Source: Pseudomonas gingeri
GTDB taxonomy: Bacteria; Pseudomonadota; Gammaproteobacteria; Pseudomonadales; Pseudomonadaceae
NCBI RefSeq assembly: GCF_013385635.1
Contig: NZ_JACAPR010000009.1
Span: forward strand, 50,214 to 114,213
Reading direction: 5' to 3'
DNA length: 64,000 nt
Positions 18,837 through 27,598 of the stretch are shown here, one piece after another; positions within the stretch are counted from its first letter, which is position 1, and every line of letters begins with the position of its first letter. Below the pieces are notes generated by a model. That model saw nothing but the letters and a program-made list of their open reading frames with translations, had not been told where the DNA came from and did not search any database. The position numbers and the translations under genes were made by a program.

Positions 18837-19168
18837 ATCCTGACTACTGGTTAGACGAACGACGGAGGAATAACTGGTGGCTCTATGCTAGCACCTCTTT
18901 CTGTCAATACACGTGCCACGTGTCAATTTATCCGATTCATTTGGTGACCGATCGGTCGCCCCGCAGGCCTTGTGTGGCGGGCATCGCCAATTGGATGGCG
19001 CTTGTGTGAAGCGTCCCGGGGCGGCTTGATTTATAGTTGCCCGACGGATGGCAACGCTGCCGTGTCTGGTTTTATTTGCCCGGGTTGATTTAAGCCGAGG
19101 CAGGCAAGGCACGATGGAGTAGGGTTGTGGTCGAACCGATGAACTCAAGTGATTGAAAGGATAGAGCC
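18837..19168. promoter_or_regulatory. divergent promoter region, gcbA and DUF2333 gene, with a 15-bp dyad
   Basis: This 332-bp gap separates two divergent genes and should hold both promoters. The clearest element is ACACGTG-C-CACGTGT at 18909-18923, a perfect 7-bp dyad with one central base. It is flanked on both sides by TGTCAA, which on the minus strand reads TTGACA and resembles a -35 hexamer. A good -10 hexamer at normal spacing was not found. The dyad could be an operator for gcbA; no known regulator is assigned. The rest of the gap shows no coding potential. Confidence 0.4.
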
Positions 19169-20236
19169 ATGCTGGACTGGAAAAAACGCGCAGGCAGCGC
19201 GCCGGATCGTGCTGCCGAACCCAAGTCGGCGACCCGCGGCTATTTCGGCGGCCTGCTGTTCAGTCGTGCCCTGGCGACCCTGATCGGGTTGTACCTGGTG
19301 GTGACGATCCTGCTCGGCTGGTACTGGAGCCAGGAGCCTGCGCTGTTTCCCGTGCAGCAGAACGCCCAGATCGCCGCCGAGAAGGAAGGGCGCAAGATGG
19401 TCGTGGGCTTTACCACGGTGGAAACCCTCAAGACCGTTGCCGGTACCCTGTTGACCAAGCCGGGCGGTTATCTCTCCAACGACCGCTTTCCGCCTGGCCT
19501 CTGGCTGGACAATATCCCCAGTTGGGAATACGGCGTGCTGGTCCAGGTCCGCGATCTGACCCGCGCCCTGCGCAAGGATTTCGCCCGTTCGCAGTCGCAG
19601 TCGGCCGAAGACGCCGACCTGGCCAAGGCCGAGCCGCGCTTCAACTTCGACAACAAGAGCTGGATGCTGCCGTCCAGTGAGTCGGAATACCAGGAAGGGA
19701 TCAACTCCCTGAGCCGCTACCAGGCCCGCCTGTCCGATCCGAACCAGAACAACGCGCTGTTCTATGCCCGCGCCGATAACCTGAACAACTGGCTCGGCGA
19801 TGTCGCCACGCGCCTGGGCTCGTTGTCCCAGCGTCTGTCGGCCAGTGTCGGACGGGTCAAGCTCAATACCGCGCTGAAAACCGAAAGCGTGATCCCCGGC
19901 CAGGCGCCGCAGGTCGATGAAGAGGTGGTCGAGACGCCGTGGTTGCAGATCGACAACGTGTTCTACGAGGCCCGTGGCCAGGCCTGGGCGCTGTCGCACC
20001 TGTTGCGGGCCATCGAGGTCGATTTCGCCGACGTGCTGGCGAAGAAGAATGCCACCGTCAGCGTGCGGCAGATCATCCGTGAGCTGGAGGCGTCGCAGGA
20101 GCCGGTGTGGAGCCCGATGATCCTCAACGGCAGCGGCTTCGGCATTCTCGCCAACCACTCGCTGGTCATGGCCAACTACATCTCGCGGGCCAACGCCGCG
20201 GTGATCGACCTGCGCCAACTGCTCAACCAGGGCTGA
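19169..20236 (+). CDS. DUF2333 family membrane-anchored protein
   Basis: The 355-residue protein has one N-terminal membrane helix (LFSRALATLIGLYLVVTILLGWYW, about 31-54) followed by a large soluble domain of about 300 residues, rich in charged and aromatic residues, that should lie in the periplasm. This matches the DUF2333 family found next to gcbA in Pseudomonas. The ATG at 19169 has AAGGA upstream. It is separated from the NUDIX gene by only 3 bp, so the two are co-transcribed. No catalytic motif is visible and the function is unknown. Confidence 0.85.
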   Translation: MLDWKKRAGSAPDRAAEPKSATRGYFGGLLFSRALATLIGLYLVVTILLGWYWSQEPALFPVQQNAQIAAEKEGRKMVVGFTTVETLKTVAGTLLTKPGGYLSNDRFPPGLWLDNIPSWEYGVLVQVRDLTRALRKDFARSQSQSAEDADLAKAEPRFNFDNKSWMLPSSESEYQEGINSLSRYQARLSDPNQNNALFYARADNLNNWLGDVATRLGSLSQRLSASVGRVKLNTALKTESVIPGQAPQVDEEVVETPWLQIDNVFYEARGQAWALSHLLRAIEVDFADVLAKKNATVSVRQIIRELEASQEPVWSPMILNGSGFGILANHSLVMANYISRANAAVIDLRQLLNQG

Positions 20237-20239
20237 TCG

Positions 20240-20797
20240 ATGAATGTCTCCCCGAGGGAGGCTGCGCACCGCGCCGCCTCCGATGCCGAACAGATCGCCT
20301 GGGTCGATGGCGAGGACCGGTTACTCGGTGCTCTCGGCCGGGCCGAGTTGCGCGAGCGCGGCCTTATCGGCCGCGGCACCTATGTCCTGTTGTTCAATTC
20401 GGCCGGCGAGTTGTGCGTGCATCGCCGTACCCTGAGCAAGGCCATCTATCCCGGTTACTGGGATGTGGCGGCGGGCGGCATGGTCCAGGCCGATGAAAGC
20501 TACGCCGAGTCGGCGGCCCGCGAGCTGGAGGAAGAGTTGGGCGTGGGGGGCGTGCCGCTGACCGCCCATGAGCATTTTTTCTTCGACCAGCCGGGCAACC
20601 GGCTCTGGTGCGCGGTGTTCAGTGCCGTCTGGGACGGGCCGTTGCGGCTGCAGCCGGAAGAAGTGCTGGAAGCGCGTTTCATCCCGGTCGCCGCCGCCCT
20701 GGCCGAAACGGCGCAGAAGCCTTATTGCCCGGACTCCCTGGCGGCGTTGAAGCGCTATTTGCAGGGCCAGGCGACGGAGGTCGCAAAACCTTCATGA
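20240..20797 (+). CDS. NUDIX hydrolase
   Basis: The 185-residue product carries a complete Nudix box starting at GGMVQADESYAESAARELEE and ending EELG, the signature of enzymes that hydrolyse nucleoside diphosphates linked to another moiety. Before it lie TYVLLFNSAGELCVHRR and YWDVAAGG, which resemble the YfcD-like subgroup related to isopentenyl diphosphate isomerases. The gene starts 3 bp after the DUF2333 stop, indicating an operon. The substrate cannot be predicted from sequence. Confidence 0.88.
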   Translation: MNVSPREAAHRAASDAEQIAWVDGEDRLLGALGRAELRERGLIGRGTYVLLFNSAGELCVHRRTLSKAIYPGYWDVAAGGMVQADESYAESAARELEEELGVGGVPLTAHEHFFFDQPGNRLWCAVFSAVWDGPLRLQPEEVLEARFIPVAAALAETAQKPYCPDSLAALKRYLQGQATEVAKPS

Positions 20798-20859
20798 AAT
20801 GGCGCCGATTGGCTCTTGGGTCATCGGCTTTTTGCCGTTACACTGCGCGACTTTTCAAG

Positions 20860-20882
20860 CTCAAGCGGCCTGGCCGCTTGAG
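20860..20882 (+). terminator. hairpin after the NUDIX gene
   Basis: An 11-bp perfect stem (CTCAAGCGGCC / GGCCGCTTGAG) with a single-base centre lies 62 bp beyond the NUDIX stop and 90 bp before the yciH start. No T tract follows, so it may be a weak terminator or an mRNA stability hairpin. Confidence 0.4.
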
Positions 20883-20972
20883 TTGCGCTGCCCCTGCCTG
20901 AGTGGGGCTTCGCGGTCGCGGACGCCTGCCCAGGCGCGACGACCAGTCTTTGTCCTCCCAAGAGGATTGCCG

Positions 20973-21344
20973 GTGGCCAAAAAAGCCGCATCCTTCGCCG
21001 CCCTCGGCGGCCTGGTGTTCTCCACCGACGCAGGTCGACATTGCCCGGACTGTAGCCAGCCGGTGGCCGCCTGTATCTGCAAACAAACCCAGATCCCCGC
21101 CGGTGACGGCATTGCCCGCGTGCGTCGCGAAAGCAAGGGCCGTGGCGGCAAGACGGTGACCACCATCACCGGCGTGCCCCTGGCCGAAGACGCCCTCAGG
21201 GAACTGGCAACCACGTTGAAGAAACGCTGTGGTACCGGCGGCGCCTTGAAGGATGGCGTCATCGAGATCCAGGGCGATCACGTCGAGTTGCTGTTGGCGG
21301 AACTGGGCAAACACGGTTTCAAGGCGAAGAAGTCCGGCGGCTAG
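20973..21344 (+). CDS. yciH: SUI1/eIF1-family translation factor YciH
   Basis: The 123-residue product has an N-terminal Cys cluster (CPDCSQPVAACIC) and a C-terminal SUI1 domain (about 45-120) with RRESKGRGGKTVTTITG and CGTGGALKDGVIEIQGDH, matching bacterial YciH, a homologue of eukaryotic eIF1 that affects start-codon fidelity. I chose the GTG at 20973: it has AGAGGA 6 nt upstream (AGAGGATTGCCG-GTG) and gives the normal start VAKKAASFAALGGLV. The frame is open further upstream to an ATG at 20799, but that part is not conserved-looking and would cover the 20860-20882 hairpin. Synteny with speA supports the call. Confidence 0.92.
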   Translation: MAKKAASFAALGGLVFSTDAGRHCPDCSQPVAACICKQTQIPAGDGIARVRRESKGRGGKTVTTITGVPLAEDALRELATTLKKRCGTGGALKDGVIEIQGDHVELLLAELGKHGFKAKKSGG

Positions 21345-21349
21345 CAGCC

Positions 21350-21428
21350 TCTGTGAAAACCACCGTGAAGTTGACCTGCCGGCCCGGCTGAACGTGGCCT
21401 GGCGGTCGTCCCCATGGTTTTCACAGAG
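21350..21428. repeat. 14-bp inverted repeat upstream of speA
   Basis: CTCTGTGAAAACCA (21350-21363) is repeated in inverse orientation as TGGTTTTCACAGAG (21415-21428), perfect over 14 bp with about 50 bp between the arms. It occupies the yciH-speA spacer. The right arm is followed by CCTGTTCCCG, not a T run. It could be the scar or terminal repeat of a small palindromic element, or a regulatory structure ahead of speA. Confidence 0.5.
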
Positions 21429-21570
21429 CCTGTTCCCGAACAGCCTCTAAACTCGGTACTGGATTCAAGGTCACAACCCTTGCATGCAGGCGAATCGTCA
21501 TTTTCATTCTTTAGACTGCGCGCAGCCTGGATCCAGGTGGCGTTATTTGACTTCTTTATAGGGGACTTCG

Positions 21571-23484
21571 ATGTCCGTACGACGCACACGCAAAGACGAT
21601 GGCAGCCAATGGACAGTTGCGGACAGCCGCAGTGTTTATGGGATTCGCCATTGGGGGGCCGGGTATTTCGCGATCAATGACGCCGGTCGCGTCGAAGTTC
21701 GTCCGAACGGTCCAAGCAGTTCGCCTATCGACCTCTTCGAGCAGGTCGACGAGTTACGCAAGAGCGGCTTGTCCCTGCCGCTGCTGGTACGTTTCCCGGA
21801 TATCCTGCAGGACCGCGTGCGCCAGTTGACCGGTGCGTTCGACGCCAACATCGAACGCCTGGAATACCAGAGCAAGTACACCGCGCTGTACCCGATCAAG
21901 GTCAACCAGCAGGAAGCGGTGATCGAGAACATCATCGCCACCCAGGACGTCTCCATCGGCCTGGAAGCCGGCTCCAAGCCGGAACTGCTGGCCGTGCTGG
22001 CGCTGGCGCCGAAAGGCGGCACCATCGTCTGCAACGGCTACAAGGACCGCGAGTTCATCCGTCTGGCCTTGATGGGCCAGAAGCTCGGCCACAACGTCTT
22101 TATCGTGATCGAGAAAGAATCCGAAGTCGAACTGGTGATCGAAGAGGCGGCGTCCCTCAAGGTCAAGCCCCAGGTCGGCCTGCGGGTACGTCTGTCCTCC
22201 CTGGCTTCGAGCAAGTGGGCCGACACCGGTGGCGAGAAGTCCAAGTTCGGCCTGTCGGCGGCGCAACTGCTGTCGGTGGTCGAGCGTTTCCGCGCGGCCG
22301 GCCTGGACCAGGGCATTCGCCTGCTGCACTTCCACATGGGTTCGCAGATCGCCAACCTGGCGGACTACCAGTACGGTTTCAAGGAAGCGATCCGTTATTA
22401 CGGCGAACTGCGCAACCTCGGCCTGCCGGTGGACCATATCGACGTCGGTGGCGGCCTGGGTGTCGACTACGATGGCACCCACTCGCGCAACGCCAGTTCG
22501 ATCAACTACGACATGGATGACTATGCTGGTGTCGTGGTCGGCATGCTCAAGGAGTTCTGCGATGCGCAGAACCTGCCGCATCCGAACATCTTCTCGGAAA
22601 GCGGCCGCTCGCTGACCGCCCACCACGCCATGCTGGTGGTGCAGGTGACCGACGTCGAGAAGCACAACGACGACGTGCCGCATATCGACAACCCGGAGAA
22701 CCTGCCGGAAACCGTGCAGTGGCTGGTGGAACTGCTGGGCCCGACCGATATCGAGATGGTCACCGAAACCTACTGGCGCGCCACGCACTACATGAGCGAC
22801 GTGGCCACCCAGTATGCCGACGGCAAGCTGACCCTGGCCGAAAAAGCCCTGGCCGAGCAGTGCTACTTCGCCGTCTGCCGACGCCTGCACAACTCGTTGA
22901 AGGCCCGCCAGCGCTCGCATCGCCAGGTGCTCGACGAACTCAACGACAAGCTGGCCGACAAGTACATCTGCAACTTCTCGGTGTTCCAGAGCCTGCCCGA
23001 CACCTGGGCCATCGGCCAGGTGCTGCCGATCCTGCCGCTGCACCGCCTGAACGAAGAGCCGCTGCGCCGTGCGGTGCTGCAAGACCTGACCTGCGACTCC
23101 GACGGCAAGATCAAGCAGTATGTCGACGAGCAGAGCATCGAGACCAGCTTGCCGGTGCATGCGCTGAACGAAGGCGAAGACTACTTGCTGGGGATCTTCC
23201 TGGTGGGTGCCTACCAGGAAATTCTCGGTGACATGCACAACCTGTTCGGTGATACCGACTCGGTGAACATCTACCAGAACGCCGATGGCAGCGTGTACCA
23301 CGCCGGTATCGAGACCCACGACACCATCGAGGACATGCTGCGTTATGTGCACTTGTCGCCGGAAGAACTGATGACGCATTACCGCGACAAAGTGGCGAGC
23401 GCCAATATCAGTGTGAAAGAGCGGACCCAGTACCTCGACGCCCTGCGTCTCGGCCTGACCCGTTCTTCCTACCTGTCTTCTTGA
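21571..23484 (+). CDS. speA: biosynthetic arginine decarboxylase
   Basis: SpeA is a PLP enzyme that converts arginine to agmatine, the entry to putrescine and spermidine synthesis. The 637-residue protein is full length. PLP lysine lies in [10 protein letters not shown], followed by [27 protein letters not shown] and the glycine-rich phosphate-binding [12 protein letters not shown]. The C-terminal barrel carries CDSDGKI and the late segment [26 protein letters not shown]. It is preceded by a 226-bp spacer with a 14-bp inverted repeat and followed by two terminator hairpins, so it is transcribed alone. Confidence 0.97.
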   Translation: MSVRRTRKDDGSQWTVADSRSVYGIRHWGAGYFAINDAGRVEVRPNGPSSSPIDLFEQVDELRKSGLSLPLLVRFPDILQDRVRQLTGAFDANIERLEYQSKYTALYPIKVNQQEAVIENIIATQDVSIGLEAGSKPELLAVLALAPKGGTIVCNGYKDREFIRLALMGQKLGHNVFIVIEKESEVELVIEEAASLKVKPQVGLRVRLSSLASSKWADTGGEKSKFGLSAAQLLSVVERFRAAGLDQGIRLLHFHMGSQIANLADYQYGFKEAIRYYGELRNLGLPVDHIDVGGGLGVDYDGTHSRNASSINYDMDDYAGVVVGMLKEFCDAQNLPHPNIFSESGRSLTAHHAMLVVQVTDVEKHNDDVPHIDNPENLPETVQWLVELLGPTDIEMVTETYWRATHYMSDVATQYADGKLTLAEKALAEQCYFAVCRRLHNSLKARQRSHRQVLDELNDKLADKYICNFSVFQSLPDTWAIGQVLPILPLHRLNEEPLRRAVLQDLTCDSDGKIKQYVDEQSIETSLPVHALNEGEDYLLGIFLVGAYQEILGDMHNLFGDTDSVNIYQNADGSVYHAGIETHDTIEDMLRYVHLSPEELMTHYRDKVASANISVKERTQYLDALRLGLTRSSYLSS

Positions 23485-23490
23485 GGTAAG

Positions 23491-23596
23491 GCCGAAAGTT
23501 CCTCGGAAAAAGCTCTTTCGGCAAAGGGCTTTTTCCTTTGATTATGTAGGCGGCATCTGATTGTCGAAAAACCCACCCTTGGCGGTGGGTTTTTTA
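23491..23596 (+). terminator. speA terminator region with two hairpins
   Basis: Two stem-loops follow the speA stop. GCCGAAAG ... CTTTCGGC forms the first, around 23491-23522. The second is ACCCACC (23571-23577) paired with GGTGGGT (23584-23590), extended by AAA/TTT and followed by a T run into TTTTTTATT. The second is a textbook rho-independent terminator. Because A runs precede it, it could work in both directions. Confidence 0.85.
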
Positions 23597-23738
23597 TTGG
23601 CTAACGGCAAAGTGATGGCTTCTTCGCTTCCGCGTTTTGCGTAGGCAATTTCTCTAACACCTCTTCGACCCTCTACTCGGTCTTGTCTGTCGGCGAGAAT
23701 CCCAAGCTGGTTCCGTAGGTCCATGTAGAGGAAAGCCA

Positions 23739-25076
23739 ATGTTCGATCCAGTCACCGAGTCGTTCTTTCGTCTGGATGTTGCCGGCTTGTCCCATGCGCT
23801 GACTGTCACCTCCTTCAGTGGTCACGAGGCCGTCAGCGAGCTGTTCTCTTTCGAGGTGGATGTGCTTGACGAGGAGGCCGCAGCGGACCTGGGCGGATTG
23901 ATGTACCGCAGTTGTTTCCTGGCCCTGGGGGCGAACGGCCAGGGCATCCACGGACAGATCCAGGGTATCAATCTGCGTTGTGGCGGCCTGGCGCGAGACC
24001 ATTACCGCCTGCACCTGGGCCCGCGCCTGGGTTGCCTGGCACAGCGCTGGCGACGACGACTGTTCCAGCAGCGATCGGTGCCCGGCATCATTGCCCAGGT
24101 GCTCGGCGAGCATGGCCTGGGCGAGGATGCCTTTCGCTTTGCCCTCAAGGGCCGCTGCACCCTGCGCCCGTATTGCGTGCAGTTCGACGAGTCCGACCTG
24201 CAGTTCATCCAGCGGCTGTGTGCCGAAGAAGGTATTCACTTTCACTTCCAGCACGCCCGTGACCGTCATCGACTGGTGTTTGCCGACAGCCTGGGGGCCT
24301 TGCGTCGTGTGCACGAGGCACGTTTCTGTCCGGAGGAGGGCGCGGGTATCCGGGATTTCTGCGTCAATCTGTCGGGAGATGCCCGCCGACGCGCCGGACG
24401 TGCCCAGGAGTCGGCGCAGGGCGAAAGCGATCTTCCGGGGCTGCACTGCGCCAGCTTCATGCCGTTGTCGGGCCACCCTTGTGCGCCGTGGAACCGCCTC
24501 TGGCTGCTCACGGCCCTTGAGCATCGTGGGGACAGCAACCCGTTGGATCCGCGGTCGATGATCTACAGCAACATCTTTCGCGCCACCTCCTGGGAGGTGG
24601 CCTTGCGTACCCCGGACCGCTACCCGAGGCCGCTGTTGTCCGGCCTGTTCCGGGCCTGGGTGGTCGCGGCGGACAAGCGTAGGGCCAGGTGCGATGCGCA
24701 GGGGCGGGTGGCCGTGCAGTTGCTGGCGTTCTATCAGGGCGAGGGGGCCAGCCAGGGTGACTGCTGGCTGCCGCTTGCCCAGTCGACGGCAGGCGAGCGC
24801 CAGGCCTTTGCGGCGGGGCTTGAGCCGGGTACCGCGATCTGGGTGCGTTTCCTCGAAGGCGATCCGGATCAACCGCGAATCGTTGGCCGCTGCGATGCCC
24901 TGCACTCGAGCCCGGCACCGGCGATCACGCAACGTTGCCCTGGCGGGTCGGCATTCGAGCTGCTGCGCGAGGGGCATCCACTGGTGCTTTTAAGCCAACC
25001 CGCGTTTGCTGGCGGCCGGCCGGCTTCCTGGGATTGTCCGGGCACCGTGGCGGGTGGCCAGGGCGGTGTCTCATGA
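23739..25076 (+). CDS. short type VI secretion spike protein VgrG
   Basis: The 445-residue protein has the VgrG gp27-like N-terminus (FFRLDVAGLSHALTVTSFSG, the FEVDV and CVQFDESDLQFIQRLCAEEGIHFHF segments) and a gp5-like OB-fold region (DAQGRVAVQLLAF, GTAIWVRFLEGDPDQPRIVGR). It stops just after the OB fold: there is no long beta-helix needle, no DUF2345 extension and no C-terminal enzymatic domain. VgrG trimers cap the T6SS tube and carry effectors. The ATG of the DUF4123 gene overlaps its stop (ATGA, 25073-25076). No other T6SS gene lies in the window, so this is an orphan vgrG island fed by a system elsewhere in the genome. Confidence 0.88.
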   Translation: MFDPVTESFFRLDVAGLSHALTVTSFSGHEAVSELFSFEVDVLDEEAAADLGGLMYRSCFLALGANGQGIHGQIQGINLRCGGLARDHYRLHLGPRLGCLAQRWRRRLFQQRSVPGIIAQVLGEHGLGEDAFRFALKGRCTLRPYCVQFDESDLQFIQRLCAEEGIHFHFQHARDRHRLVFADSLGALRRVHEARFCPEEGAGIRDFCVNLSGDARRRAGRAQESAQGESDLPGLHCASFMPLSGHPCAPWNRLWLLTALEHRGDSNPLDPRSMIYSNIFRATSWEVALRTPDRYPRPLLSGLFRAWVVAADKRRARCDAQGRVAVQLLAFYQGEGASQGDCWLPLAQSTAGERQAFAAGLEPGTAIWVRFLEGDPDQPRIVGRCDALHSSPAPAITQRCPGGSAFELLREGHPLVLLSQPAFAGGRPASWDCPGTVAGGQGGVS

Positions 25077-25870
25077 TCAGCGATGATCCGGCGACGCCCG
25101 GTACGCTGTGGCTGCTCCTGGACATTCCCGGCGCTCCGGGGCTGGTCGCGGCGTTGCGGGAACGCTACGCCAGCTATGAGAGCCACTTGCTGTTCGAAGG
25201 CACGCCGTTCCATGGCGTGCGTGACTGGGGGCCGCGGCTGGTGAAGCTGGCCGCGGACTGTCAGTTGGCAAAGCTGAGCCAGACCCGACCCCGGCAATGG
25301 GCCGGGCTGTTCCTGCTCAGCCGTGTACCGGTGGCGACCCTGCTCGCGCATTTGCGGCAGATGCTGGTGGTGCGTTTCGATGCGCAGCGCCAGGGTGTGC
25401 TCAGTTACTACAACCCGCAGACGGCCAGCTACTTCTTCGATGGCGCGGATGCCCACGAGCTGAGCCGTTGGCTCGGGCCGATCATCCTGCTCTACTGGCA
25501 CGGCGGCACCTGGGCCGACAAGGCCGTTGGCAGTCTCGGTTGGCAGCAACTGATCAATCCACGCCTGGAGGGGCCCGCCCTGGGGCATCGGGAGTTTCTC
25601 GGCGCCATGCAGCAACGGCGCTTGCAGGCCTGCCTGCTGGAGCGACATGCCTATCAGTGGAGCTGTGCCAGCGGCCACGATTACGGCAAGACCTGGCACC
25701 ATCTGCAGGAAGGCGTCGCCCAGGGCTTCCGCGACAGCGCGACCCTCGATGACTGGCTGGGTCTGCGCGCGCAGTATCCGGCGGCGTCATTTCCGCCTGG
25801 CCTGCAGGGTGAGACGCCCGGTGAACGCCTGGAAAACCTGCGCCAGGCCTGGAGTCGGACACACGGCTGA
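25073..25870 (+). CDS. DUF4123 T6SS effector chaperone/adaptor
   Basis: The 265-residue protein matches DUF4123 (Tap/TEC) adaptors, which load a specific effector onto the VgrG tip. The DUF4123 domain covers about residues 10-135 (LWLLLDIPGAPGLVAALRE, then ESHLLFEGTPFH and RDWGPRLVKL). I start it at the ATG at 25073, which overlaps the vgrG stop in ATGA; the frame is open further upstream but inside vgrG. The gene normally downstream, encoding the cargo effector, is absent: 27 bp after its stop a MATE gene ends on the opposite strand. The target of this adaptor is therefore unclear. Confidence 0.85.
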   Translation: MISDDPATPGTLWLLLDIPGAPGLVAALRERYASYESHLLFEGTPFHGVRDWGPRLVKLAADCQLAKLSQTRPRQWAGLFLLSRVPVATLLAHLRQMLVVRFDAQRQGVLSYYNPQTASYFFDGADAHELSRWLGPIILLYWHGGTWADKAVGSLGWQQLINPRLEGPALGHREFLGAMQQRRLQACLLERHAYQWSCASGHDYGKTWHHLQEGVAQGFRDSATLDDWLGLRAQYPAASFPPGLQGETPGERLENLRQAWSRTHG

Positions 25871-25897
25871 CGGCCTGGGTGCGAGTGATAGCCGGGC

Positions 25898-27247
25898 TCA
25901 GTGAGCCGGGCTGTCGAACCAGCGATCCTGCTTGCGCAGCTTCAAGGCACAGGCGGCCAGGGTCAGGCTGCGTAGCAGCATGAACAACAGGAAACTTATC
26001 CACAGGCCGTGATTGCCATGGCTGCTCAAGACCCAGGCAAAGGGCAGGCTGAGCAGCACGCTCAGGAGCATGGCATCGCGCATTTCCCTGGCCCGCGTGG
26101 CGCCGATGAACAGGCCGTCGAGCAGGTAGCTCCAGACGGCGATCAAGGGCAATACGGCGAGGTAAGGCAGGTAGCCGAAAGCGGTTTCGCGTACGCTGGG
26201 GATATCGGTCTGCAGGGTAATGAACAGGTGGCCGCCGAGCAGGAACAGCAGGGCGAAGGCGAGGCTGGCCAGCAGTGACCAGCCGGCGGCAACCACCAGC
26301 GATCGGCGCAGGGTCTGCCGTTCGCGGGCGCCGATGGCATGGCCGCACAGGGCTTCCACCGCATGGGCCAGGCCATCGAGGGCGTGCGCTGTCAGCAACA
26401 GACCGTTGAGCAGCAAGGCATTGGCCGCGACGGTGGCGTCGCCGAGCCGGGCGCCTTGCACCGTGATCAGGAAAAACACCGATTGCAGGGCCATGCTGCG
26501 AATGAATATGTCGCGGTTCACCGTCAGCAACGGCCGCCAGTTCTGCCACAGCGCCAGCGCGGCCCAGGCGACCTTGCCAGGGTGGGTGCGCAAGGCCTTG
26601 CCGGTCAGCGCCAGGCCGAGCAGGGCGCCGCTCCATTCGGCGATGACCGAGGCGCGGGCCGAGCCGACCACGCCCCAGTCGAGACCGAGCACGAACCACA
26701 GGTTCAGCGCGATATTCATCAGGTTGGTGGTCAGCAGGATCGCCAGCGGCGCACGGGCGTTCTGGGTACCGAGGAACCAGCCGACCAGAGCATAGCTGGC
26801 CAGGGCCGCCGGCAGTCCGAACAGCCGTGTGTGGAAGAAGTCCAGGGTCAACTGGTGCAGCTCGACGGAGGGTTGCATGACCTTCAGCGCCAGATCGCTG
26901 AAGGGCAGGGCGATCACCCCGAGGAAGGCCGCCAGCCCCAGGCTCAACAGCAGTCCCTGCAAGAGGATCTGCCGCAACGCCGTGCCGTCGCCGCGACCGG
27001 CGGCCTGCGCGGCGAATCCGGTGGAGCCCATGCGCAGGAAACCCATGGCCCAGGCCAGGAAAATGTACAGGCTGGCCCCTACCGCCACGGCACCCAGTTG
27101 ATGGGCATGGGGCAGGTGGCCGATCACGGTGCTGTCGACCAGGGCCACGAGGGGAACGGAAATATTCGACAGGATCATCGGCGCGGCGAGGGCCCAGACC
27201 TTGCGGTGGGTTGGGCGGTCGCGCCAGTCAGCGATCAGGGTGGACAT
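25898..27247 (-). CDS. MATE family efflux transporter, DinF-like
   Basis: The 449-residue protein has about twelve membrane helices arranged as two similar halves, beginning with HRKVWALAAPMILSNISVPLVALVDSTVIGHL, the first-helix signature of MATE exporters; the GFAAQAAGRGD and GHAIGARERQ segments are the corresponding loops of each half. MATE proteins export cationic drugs or metabolites using Na+ or H+ gradients. The ATG at 27247 is preceded by AAGGAG. The DinF-like subgroup is inferred from overall resemblance. It is convergent with the vgrG/DUF4123 genes, with 27 bp between stops, and has no functional link to them that I can see. Confidence 0.9.
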   Translation of the reverse strand: MSTLIADWRDRPTHRKVWALAAPMILSNISVPLVALVDSTVIGHLPHAHQLGAVAVGASLYIFLAWAMGFLRMGSTGFAAQAAGRGDGTALRQILLQGLLLSLGLAAFLGVIALPFSDLALKVMQPSVELHQLTLDFFHTRLFGLPAALASYALVGWFLGTQNARAPLAILLTTNLMNIALNLWFVLGLDWGVVGSARASVIAEWSGALLGLALTGKALRTHPGKVAWAALALWQNWRPLLTVNRDIFIRSMALQSVFFLITVQGARLGDATVAANALLLNGLLLTAHALDGLAHAVEALCGHAIGARERQTLRRSLVVAAGWSLLASLAFALLFLLGGHLFITLQTDIPSVRETAFGYLPYLAVLPLIAVWSYLLDGLFIGATRAREMRDAMLLSVLLSLPFAWVLSSHGNHGLWISFLLFMLLRSLTLAACALKLRKQDRWFDSPAH

Positions 27248-27304
27248 GCAGGCTCCTTGAAAGAGCGCGCATTGTAGCGCCGGCCTTGGCGGGCGTGGTG
27301 AGCG

Positions 27305-27598
27305 TCAGTGGATGATCCAACTCAGCAGCCAGAGCCCGAGCACCAGCCAGATGATGCCGAAAATGATCGAAGCGCGCATGAAGGCGCGGACCGCCGAGTA
27401 GAGGAACATCAGGCCGATGATCAGGATCAGGATGCTGATCAGCGAGGTGTCCATGCCCAGGGCCCGGGCCAGGCCATCGACGAAGTTGCCGCCGGCGTGG
27501 GTCAACAGGTTGAACAGCCCGCTCAGTCCGTCGACGATAAAACGGATCACCGATCCCAGTGCCCGGCCCAGCCACTCGAAAAAACTTTCTGCCTGCAT
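27305..27598 (-). CDS. small inner-membrane protein, function unknown
   Basis: The 97-residue product has two strong membrane helices at the C-terminal half (SLISILILIIGLMFLYSAVRAF and IIFGIIWLVLGLWLLSWII) and an amphipathic N-terminal segment. No family is recognised beyond a general resemblance to small conserved Pseudomonas membrane proteins. It lies 57 bp upstream of the MATE gene on the same strand and could be co-transcribed with it. The start ATG is at 27598 without a strong Shine-Dalgarno. Coding status is supported by the sustained hydrophobic pattern and codon use. Confidence 0.7.
   Translation of the reverse strand: MQAESFFEWLGRALGSVIRFIVDGLSGLFNLLTHAGGNFVDGLARALGMDTSLISILILIIGLMFLYSAVRAFMRASIIFGIIWLVLGLWLLSWIIH

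Noticed and set aside
20799..20972. Upstream extension of yciH to an ATG at 20799
   Set aside because: Would overlap a hairpin and starts just after the NUDIX stop; the GTG at 20973 has a good Shine-Dalgarno and matches the family start.
24935..25072. Upstream extension of the DUF4123 gene
   Set aside because: The extra 46 codons lie inside vgrG, while the ATG at 25073 overlaps the vgrG stop in the usual coupled way.
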